From: Oscillospiraceae bacterium | GTDB lineage: Bacteria > Bacillota > Clostridia > UMGS1883 | Assembly: GCA_022508735.1 (NCBI GenBank) | Contig: JAFLUQ010000018.1 | Location: 2,101-23,262 of the forward strand | DNA length: 21,162 nucleotides | Reading direction: 5' to 3' | Part shown: one piece after another, positions 15,796 to 21,162 of the stretch | Layout: every line of letters starts with the position of its first letter | How positions within the stretch are numbered: the stretch's first letter is position 1 | Program-made: the position numbers and the translations under genes | The notes under the pieces: generated by a model | Told to the model about the DNA's origin: nothing | What the model saw: only the letters and a program-made list of their open reading frames with translations | Databases searched by the model: none

Positions 15796-18255
15796 TTATC
15801 TGCGTTTTATGATCTCGACCTCCGCCGAAGGACACAGCGGCTGTATTGAATCAAGAGATTTAAAGGCAAACAGCTTTATTTTTTCAACGTTTTTGGCATC
15901 CTCAACGGAAAGGGAAAAATCGTGAATAACAGAGCTGCTTGTTATGGTTATTGCTTCAAAGCGGTTATCATCATAATAAAACGCGGCAATTATTACGGCG
16001 TCGTATGGGATTCCAACGAGGTCATAGTCCAATTTGCAGGATTCTCCGCTGAGCGATGCCGTAGCATTTACTATGGCCGGAGTCAGTGGTGTATTCGGCA
16101 AGGTACTCATATAGTGAAATTCGGCATCGGTGAGAGGAGAGTTTCTTTCGCCGATTTTTATTTTTTTCCATGCGGATTGAGATGAAGCGTAATAGACGTC
16201 TTTAAGGTTATAGCAATCGAGAAAAGCCTCTTTTCCGATATTTTTTACACCGGAAGGGATATATATGCGTGAAAGTCTGTCGCAAAAACGAAAAGCACCG
16301 TCATAAATATATATGAGTTTTTCCGGAAGCTTTAAGCTCATCAGATTTACACAGCCATGAAAAGCATCTAAATATATATATTCAATACTGTCAGGGAGAT
16401 CAATTTCAGTGAGCATATTGCAGAGCGAAAATGCCGATGGGGCGATGGTCGTTATACCTTCATCGATATGTATATCTGAAATATATTTATAGATGCCGCG
16501 CCAAGGAGCGGAGGACATTTCACCTTTGCCGCTTATTTCGAGAAGACCGGTATTAAGGTCAAGGCTCCACGAAGCGGTTTTACTTATTGCGCCGCCGGTT
16601 TTTTCCGTGCCATTTTCAAGGAAATAATAGTCGTTTTCCCCGGCCCAGGCTTCAGCAGCGCTACCCTTTACACCAAAAACAGCTGTGCCGATACCAAAGG
16701 CTCTCTTTCCTATAAACTGTGTGCATTCGGGAACAGTAATGCTTCTGATGGCATCACAGAAATAAAAAGCCTCTTCTCCTATATATTGCACATTCTTCAT
16801 GCCATCTATATTTTTCAGCTTTTCGCATCTGTAGAAAGCAGAGTCGTCAAGCATTATGACGCTGTCGGGAATATACACGCTTTCAAGATTCGCGCAGGAA
16901 CTGAAAACGCCTCCGTTTATAATTGCGGTCCCTTCGGGAATACGTATGTTCACAAGACCGTCGCATGAGTAAAAAGCACTTTTCTCTATATAGGTTATTT
17001 CACCGGGAATGTCACGGAGGCTTTTACAGGAATTAAACGCCGATTCCCCGATAGTTTTTATGGACTGCGAAAATGTCACATCTGAAAGGCTGTAGCAAAG
17101 ATAGAACATATAGTTCGGAATTCTGTCTATCGAAGCTTTAATATCAGCGGTTTTCAATTCAACACAGTATGAGAATGCATGTTCACCGATCTCTGTCACA
17201 CTTTCCGGAATTGATATATCGGTGAGGAGTATGCAGCTGTCGAACGCACTTTCTGATATAGTTTCAAGTCCGCTGTTCAGCTTTACCGTTGTCAGACTGC
17301 TGCAGTGAAAAAACGAATTGGCGCCGATATATCTGAGACTGTCGGGAAGGATCACGCTTTTCAGCCCGCAGCCTGAGAAGGCCTCCTCGTCAATATACTC
17401 AACGCCGGACATAGTTATTTCGGCAAGAGAAAGGCAGCTGTAGAATGCTTTGCTCCCCACGGTTTTTAAGCTTTCAGGCAGTTTTACGCTTGTAATATAT
17501 CGGTTATCATAAAATGCTTCGCTGCGTATGCCTTTTACGCCGTCGGGAACAGTATAGCTTGTAAGCTGTTTTTCATAAGGATATATCAGAAGCTCAGACA
17601 TACCGCCGCTAAAAAGAACGCCATCTGTGCTGCTGTAACAGGAATTGTGCTCAGAAACGTTTATGTCAGTCAAAAAAGAACAGAATCTGAAGGCTTCTTC
17701 GCCGATATATTCCACATTGGCCGGGATATCAATACTTCTCAGATGTGTGCCGAAAAATGCACCGTCGCCAATGCTTTGAAGGCTGTCAGGCAATTTTATA
17801 TTTTCTAAGGCCTTATATTCAAACAGGAAGTCTGCAAGGCAGGTAGTGCCTTCTTTTACCTCAAAATAGCCGGAATAGACAGACGCGTCTATAAGGTATG
17901 ATCCTATATACAGTGCGTCTTCATCAGAATGGCCGTTCTCCCAATTTGAAGCGTCATTATAATAGGCTGTTCCTTCAAAAGCGGCAGCGCCTACTCTTGT
18001 TACACTGTCAGGGATTGTGATAGCTCTGAGATTTTTGTTTTTCTGAAAAGCTGAAGCACTTATTTTTGTGACGGGTAATCCGTTTATTTCAGCAGGAATA
18101 TTGACTTCGACAGCAGCGGTATCATTACAGCCGGTGATCTCGATATAGCCACCGCGTATCTCATATGTAAGATTACCGTAGACTTCCGCTCCTAATGCGG
18201 ATGAAGTGAATAATATAGTTATGAACGATAAAATGAATAAAATCTTCTTAAGCAT
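15796..18255 (-). CDS. Secreted BspA-like leucine-rich repeat protein (LRR_5 type)
   Basis: An 819-residue protein with a Sec signal peptide (MLKKILFILSFITILFTSSALG, cleavage likely near residue 22). The rest is about 22 copies of a ~23-residue TpLRR/BspA-type unit with consensus like EAFYSCxxLxxIxIPxSVxxIG. A non-repeat insert with the motif WSLDLNTGLLEISGKGEMSS sits between about repeats 18 and 19. The C-terminal ~100 residues, after PNTPLTPA, form a repeat-free segment, probably a beta-sandwich. No LPXTG anchor or S-layer domain is visible. BspA-like proteins are often adhesins; the ligand here is unknown. The ATG has GGAGG 10 nt upstream. It is transcribed opposite to all other right-arm genes, which suggests later insertion between gyrA and parA. 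Confidence 0.9.
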   Translation of the reverse strand: MLKKILFILSFITILFTSSALGAEVYGNLTYEIRGGYIEITGCNDTAAVEVNIPAEINGLPVTKISASAFQKNKNLRAITIPDSVTRVGAAAFEGTAYYNDASNWENGHSDEDALYIGSYLIDASVYSGYFEVKEGTTCLADFLFEYKALENIKLPDSLQSIGDGAFFGTHLRSIDIPANVEYIGEEAFRFCSFLTDINVSEHNSCYSSTDGVLFSGGMSELLIYPYEKQLTSYTVPDGVKGIRSEAFYDNRYITSVKLPESLKTVGSKAFYSCLSLAEITMSGVEYIDEEAFSGCGLKSVILPDSLRYIGANSFFHCSSLTTVKLNSGLETISESAFDSCILLTDISIPESVTEIGEHAFSYCVELKTADIKASIDRIPNYMFYLCYSLSDVTFSQSIKTIGESAFNSCKSLRDIPGEITYIEKSAFYSCDGLVNIRIPEGTAIINGGVFSSCANLESVYIPDSVIMLDDSAFYRCEKLKNIDGMKNVQYIGEEAFYFCDAIRSITVPECTQFIGKRAFGIGTAVFGVKGSAAEAWAGENDYYFLENGTEKTGGAISKTASWSLDLNTGLLEISGKGEMSSAPWRGIYKYISDIHIDEGITTIAPSAFSLCNMLTEIDLPDSIEYIYLDAFHGCVNLMSLKLPEKLIYIYDGAFRFCDRLSRIYIPSGVKNIGKEAFLDCYNLKDVYYASSQSAWKKIKIGERNSPLTDAEFHYMSTLPNTPLTPAIVNATASLSGESCKLDYDLVGIPYDAVIIAAFYYDDNRFEAITITSSSVIHDFSLSVEDAKNVEKIKLFAFKSLDSIQPLCPSAEVEIIKRR

Positions 18256-18288
18256 ATAATAAATACCTCCAAAAAAGCTTATAAAATT

Positions 18289-18317
18289 ATAATATCATAA
18301 TAATTTTTTCAAGTCAA
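18289..18317 (-). promoter_or_regulatory. Sigma-A-type promoter for the LRR gene
   Basis: On the minus strand TTGACT (18312-18317), a 17-nt spacer and TATTAT (18289-18294). Transcription would begin near 18282, leaving a leader of about 27 nt that includes the GGAGG site. A TATAAT overlapping further downstream has a longer spacer. Confidence 0.7.
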
Positions 18318-18447
18318 TGATTTTTAATGAATATTAATATACAATTATTACATTATATTCTATATTTCCCTATAACACTGATAGACTTGGTTTATACAAA
18401 ATAAACAAAAACCGCTACATCTATTTATATATTTTTTCAAAATAAAA
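18318..18447. other. AT-rich spacer between LRR and parAB promoters
   Basis: No gene is visible here. The stretch is very AT-rich and contains one short inverted repeat, GTTTAT-ACAAA-ATAAAC (18390-18406), which could be an operator or chance. Confidence 0.4.
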
Positions 18448-18463
18448 TGTTTCACATGAAACA
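18448..18463. other. parS: parS site (ParB-binding centromere)
   Basis: TGTTTCACATGAAACA differs from the parS consensus TGTTTCACGTGAAACA at one central base. It is a near-perfect 16-bp palindrome, about 240 bp ahead of parA and 1 kb ahead of parB, close to the origin as expected of parS. Confidence 0.85.
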
Positions 18464-18479
18464 TCTTTTGTGTTATAAT
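18451..18479 (+). promoter_or_regulatory. Promoter for parAB, -35 inside parS
   Basis: TTCACA (18451-18456, 5 of 6 to TTGACA), a 17-nt spacer and a perfect TATAAT (18474-18479). The -35 hexamer is the middle of the parS palindrome, so bound ParB should block RNA polymerase. The predicted start is near 18486, giving a ~218-nt leader. Confidence 0.7.
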
Positions 18480-18680
18480 AACCCTATGAAGGCATTGCCT
18501 TCATATAGCGGCTATGCAGAGGAGACCAATAAAATAAAAATGGGTATAATAACCCTACAAATCGAAGATTTGTATAGTCGCTATATAACGGTTGCATAGA
18601 AAATAAACATGGGTATAGCCGTAGTGGTAAATTTACACCGTGTAAGCCGCAACTGCAAACCTGTTATACAAATAGGTATA
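18474..18680 (+). repeat. Tandem ~70-nt palindromic units in the parAB leader
   Basis: Unit 1 (18474-18544) and unit 2 (18545-18613) share the identical head TATAATAACCCTA and a tail AAAATAAAMATGGG (13 of 14). Between head and tail, each has a perfect hairpin of different sequence: TATGAAGGCA/TGCCTTCATA (18485-18505) and TACAAATC/GATTTGTA (18556-18574). Each hairpin overlaps a second palindrome, ATAGC-G-GCTAT (18505-18515) or TATAG-TCG-CTATA (18573-18585), so the two structures compete. A degenerate third segment starts at TATAGCC (18614) and contains GTAAATTTAC and CCTG...ATAGG pairings. The function is not known; a structured leader RNA, tandem regulatory sites or a dispersed repeat family are possible. 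Confidence 0.65.
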
Positions 18681-18703
18681 TCAATCACGAAAGGAAAACC
18701 GAC

Positions 18704-19468
18704 ATGTCTAAAACAGTAGCCATAGCGAACCAAAAGGGCGGCGTCGGCAAGACCACCACTTCGGTCAATCTGGCGGCCTGTCTGGCGAGCATGGGCAAAA
18801 AAATACTTATTATAGATGTTGACCCTCAGGGTAACACCACCAGCGGGCTGGGCGTGGACAAGCGCCGCTGCGAGACCACAGTTTACGACTGCCTTATTGG
18901 CGGTGAGCCTATGGAAAACGCCATTCTCCCGACAGAATTTGAAAATCTTTTTGTATGCCCGTCAAATATAGACCTCAGCGGTGCGGAAATTGATCTCATA
19001 AGCGTAATGGGACGTGAAAATCAGCTGAAAAATGCCATAAAACCCATAAAATCCGACTATGATTTTATTTTTATTGACACTCCCCCTTCTCTCGGCCTGA
19101 TCACTATAAATACACTGACCGCGGCTGACAGCGTGCTTATTCCCATTCAATGCGAGTTTTACGCTCTTGAAGGTGTGAGTCAGCTCACAAGTACAATAAG
19201 GAAGGTCAAAGAGGCTCTGAACCCGTCGATTACTCTTGAGGGAATACTCCTCACCATGTACGACAGCCGCACTAATCTTTCTATCCAGGTCGTGGACGAA
19301 GTAAAGAAGTTTTTCCCGGGAAAGGTATATAAAACTATAATTCCGCGCAACGTCCGACTCAGTGAAGCCCCGGGCTTTGGTCAGCCGGTGCTGTACTACG
19401 ATAAAGGCTCCAAGGGCGCCGAGGGCTATATGAGTCTGGCAAAAGAGTTTCTTGGAGGTGAAGTATAA
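18704..19468 (+). CDS. parA: Chromosome-partitioning ATPase ParA (Soj)
   Basis: ParA/Soj is the deviant-Walker ATPase that binds DNA nonspecifically as an ATP dimer, is stimulated by ParB and helps segregate origins; in B. subtilis Soj also controls DnaA activity. The 254-residue protein begins MSKTVAIANQ and has the deviant Walker A KGGVGKTT (11-18), the IDVDPQGNTTSG switch (about 37-48) and the FIDTPPSLG Walker B (about 122-130). The N-terminus is short, without the DNA-binding extension of plasmid ParA proteins, so this is the chromosomal type. The ATG is preceded by GAAAGGAAA. The stop overlaps the parB start (TAATG). The long upstream leader and parS-overlapping promoter suggest ParB autoregulation. 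Confidence 0.97.
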   Translation: MSKTVAIANQKGGVGKTTTSVNLAACLASMGKKILIIDVDPQGNTTSGLGVDKRRCETTVYDCLIGGEPMENAILPTEFENLFVCPSNIDLSGAEIDLISVMGRENQLKNAIKPIKSDYDFIFIDTPPSLGLITINTLTAADSVLIPIQCEFYALEGVSQLTSTIRKVKEALNPSITLEGILLTMYDSRTNLSIQVVDEVKKFFPGKVYKTIIPRNVRLSEAPGFGQPVLYYDKGSKGAEGYMSLAKEFLGGEV

Positions 19469-20322
19469 TGAAAAAATCGCTCGGAAGAGGGTATGACTCT
19501 CTTTTCAGCCCTACCTCTCAGGGAATAGGCGACCTCCTGTCGGAGAACGAAACCGCCGTGAAGATGAAAATATCACAAATTGAGCCGGATCCCGACCAGC
19601 CTCGAAAATTATTTGAGCAGGAGCAGCTTCAGGAGTTGGCAGATTCAATCGCCGAACACGGTGTTATACAGCCTATAATCGTAGTCAGCGGTGAAAATGG
19701 GTATTATCGGATAATTGCCGGTGAGCGCCGATGGAGAGCTGCGAAGATAGCCGGTCTTTCCGAAATTCCCGTGATCGTCCGGGATTACAGTGACGCACAG
19801 GCCGCTGAGATATCGCTTATTGAAAATCTTCAGCGTGAGGATCTGAATCCGATAGAAGAAGCCATGGGTTACAAGAGCCTGATAGACCGTTTTGGTCTTA
19901 CTCAGGATAAAATAAGTGAGCGTGTGGGCAAAAGCCGCAGTAATGTTGCCAATATGCTCCGCCTGCTGAACCTTGACCCTGAGCTTCAGGCATATGTGAG
20001 GGGCGGAAAGCTGTCTACAGGCCACGCAAGAGCGCTTTTGGCAATCACAGACAGAGAAAAACGTCTTGAGACGGCAGGCCGCATAATTAACGAGGGACTC
20101 ACGGTCCGTCAGGTCGAGGAGCTGACGAAAAGCGCGCCGAAGCCGGAAAAGAAGGCCGTGGCCCGCAAGAAACAGTCGGAATATCCCGACATAGAAAAGG
20201 ATCTGTCGGAAAAATTCGGCACTAAGGTTAAAATCAAAGGCGGCAGTAAGGGGAAAATAGAGCTTGAGTTCTACTCTATGGAAGACCTTATCCGCATTAT
20301 TGACATTTTAAACATAAAATAA
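19468..20322 (+). CDS. parB: Chromosome-partitioning protein ParB (Spo0J)
   Basis: ParB binds parS, hydrolyses CTP to clamp and spread along DNA, recruits SMC and stimulates ParA. The 284-residue protein has a conserved N-terminus (MKKSLGRGYDSLFS) with the ParA-stimulating segment, a ParB/Srx CTP-binding domain (DPDQPRK at 41-47; GERRWRA at 85-91; ENLQREDLNPIEEA at 119-132), a helix-turn-helix (LTQDKISERVGKSRSNVANMLRLL, about 144-167) and a C-terminal dimerisation domain (about 215-284). GGAGGTG lies 8 nt upstream of the ATG, inside the end of parA. A candidate cognate parS is at 18448. serS follows after 17 nt with no terminator, so it may be read from the same transcript. Confidence 0.97.
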   Translation: MKKSLGRGYDSLFSPTSQGIGDLLSENETAVKMKISQIEPDPDQPRKLFEQEQLQELADSIAEHGVIQPIIVVSGENGYYRIIAGERRWRAAKIAGLSEIPVIVRDYSDAQAAEISLIENLQREDLNPIEEAMGYKSLIDRFGLTQDKISERVGKSRSNVANMLRLLNLDPELQAYVRGGKLSTGHARALLAITDREKRLETAGRIINEGLTVRQVEELTKSAPKPEKKAVARKKQSEYPDIEKDLSEKFGTKVKIKGGSKGKIELEFYSMEDLIRIIDILNIK

Positions 20323-20339
20323 TATTGGAGGAAATTATT

Positions 20340-21162
20340 ATGTTAGACATGAAACTTATCCGCGGCGAGACCGAAAAGGTTAAGGCAGCTCTTGCCCGCC
20401 GTAAGGAGGACATTGACATTGACGCGGTCATCGCCCTTGACGACAGCCGCCGCGGTATACTCTATGAGGTTGAGGGCCTAAAGGCCCGTCAGAACGAGGC
20501 CTCAAAGAAGATTCCCGCAATGAAAAAGGCCGGTGAGGACACTGCTCCCGTATTTGCCGAAATGAAGGAGATCTCCGAAAAGGTAAAGGCACTTGATGAG
20601 CAGGTAAAGGAAGTAGAGACCAAGATATACGAGGCTATGCTCCGAATCCCTAACATTCCCAATGACGAGGTGCCCGACGGGGACACCGATGAGGACAATG
20701 TGGAGATACGCCGATACAGCGAACCCACAAAGTTCGATTTTGAGCCAAAGGCACATTGGGACATTGGCGCTGATCTGGGCATTTTAGACCCTGATACAGC
20801 AGCGAAAATCACCGGCGCACGTTTCCATGTATATAAGGATAAGGGTGCGAGACTTGAACGCGCGATCATTAACTACTTCCTGGATATGCATACTGAAAAG
20901 CACGGATATATGGAGGTATTCCCTCCCTTTATGGTGCATCGCAATTCTATGGTCGGAACAGGTCAGCTTCCCAAATTTGAAGAGGATGCCTATAAGGTGG
21001 CCGGAACGGAATACTTCCTTGTGCCCACCGCCGAAGTGCCGGTTACAAATATGTACCGTGAGCAGATACTGGACGGAGATCAGCTTCCTATCAAGCACGT
21101 GGCCTACACCGCCTGCTTCCGTCAGGAGGCCGGCAGCGCCGGACGTGACGGCCGCGGCCTTA
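20340..21162 (+). CDS. serS: Serine--tRNA ligase, 5' part (cut by window end)
   Basis: SerRS charges tRNA-Ser with serine; it is a class II synthetase with an N-terminal coiled-coil arm that grips the long variable arm of tRNA-Ser. The 274 complete codons visible start MLDMKLIRGETEKVKAALAR, show the coiled-coil arm (about 25-105), the HWDIGADLGILD segment, motif 1 (GARLERAIINYFLDMH and following, about 167-190), the serine-site TAEVPVTN and motif 2 TACFRQEAGSAGRDGRG near the end. Motif 3 lies beyond the window. The ATG has GGAGG 8 nt upstream. In several Clostridia serS is found to the right of gyrA near the origin, as here. Confidence 0.97.
   Translation, partial: MLDMKLIRGETEKVKAALARRKEDIDIDAVIALDDSRRGILYEVEGLKARQNEASKKIPAMKKAGEDTAPVFAEMKEISEKVKALDEQVKEVETKIYEAMLRIPNIPNDEVPDGDTDEDNVEIRRYSEPTKFDFEPKAHWDIGADLGILDPDTAAKITGARFHVYKDKGARLERAIINYFLDMHTEKHGYMEVFPPFMVHRNSMVGTGQLPKFEEDAYKVAGTEYFLVPTAEVPVTNMYREQILDGDQLPIKHVAYTACFRQEAGSAGRDGRGL

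Noticed and set aside
18611..18680. tRNA-like stretch beginning GGGTATAGCCGTAGTGGTAA
   Set aside because: It resembles an acceptor plus D-arm at first, but no anticodon arm, no GTTCRA T-loop and no matching 3' acceptor strand follow.
1..21162. CRISPR arrays, rRNA or tRNA genes, insertion-sequence transposases, defence genes
   Set aside because: I looked for regularly spaced repeats, tRNA T-loops and transposase or nuclease motifs on both strands and found none that hold up.

Overview
The window is the replication-origin region of a Bacillota chromosome, most likely a gut-type member of class Clostridia. The evidence is the conserved gene order on both sides of an AT-rich origin (rsmG, mnmG, mnmE, jag/khpB, yidC, yidD, rnpA, rpmH | oriC | dnaA, dnaN, yaaA, recF, remB, gyrB, gyrA), a Gram-positive-type YidC without a large periplasmic domain, the recF-remB-gyrB arrangement, several TTG/GTG starts with strong Shine-Dalgarno sites, and a secreted BspA-like leucine-rich-repeat protein of the kind common in gut Clostridia. 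Genus cannot be read from the sequence alone.

Left arm (1-6663, all minus strand, reading away from the origin): rpmH, then a 173-bp inverted-repeat element, then rnpA and yidD with overlapping ends, yidC, khpB/jag, an intrinsic terminator, mnmE, mnmG and rsmG. These genes serve ribosome assembly, RNase P, membrane protein insertion and tRNA/rRNA modification.

Origin (6664-8533): divergent rpmH and dnaA promoters flank an AT-rich stretch. A set of degenerate DnaA boxes, mostly TTTTCAACA rather than TTATCCACA, lies in the dnaA leader. A second set lies between dnaA and dnaN, where it is followed by a run of CTA-type triplets that fits the DnaA-trio unwinding element. The origin therefore looks bipartite, with dnaA between the two halves.

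Right arm (8534-15780, plus strand): dnaN, yaaA, recF, remB, gyrB and gyrA form a compact replication/repair/topology block that ends in a 19-bp-stem bidirectional terminator. It converges with a minus-strand secreted LRR protein gene (15796-18255), the only gene here transcribed head-on to the inferred replication fork. To its right are parA, parB and a partial serS (plus strand). The 448-bp gap before parA holds the LRR promoter, a near-consensus parS site whose centre supplies the -35 box of the apparent parAB promoter, and a roughly 220-nt leader made of tandem ~70-nt palindrome-bearing units.

The most notable points are the parS/promoter overlap, the tandem hairpin leader of parAB, the TIR-bounded element between rpmH and rnpA, the degenerate DnaA boxes with a candidate DnaA-trio array, the missing groove arginine in YidC, and parAB lying on the gyrA side of the origin instead of next to rsmG.
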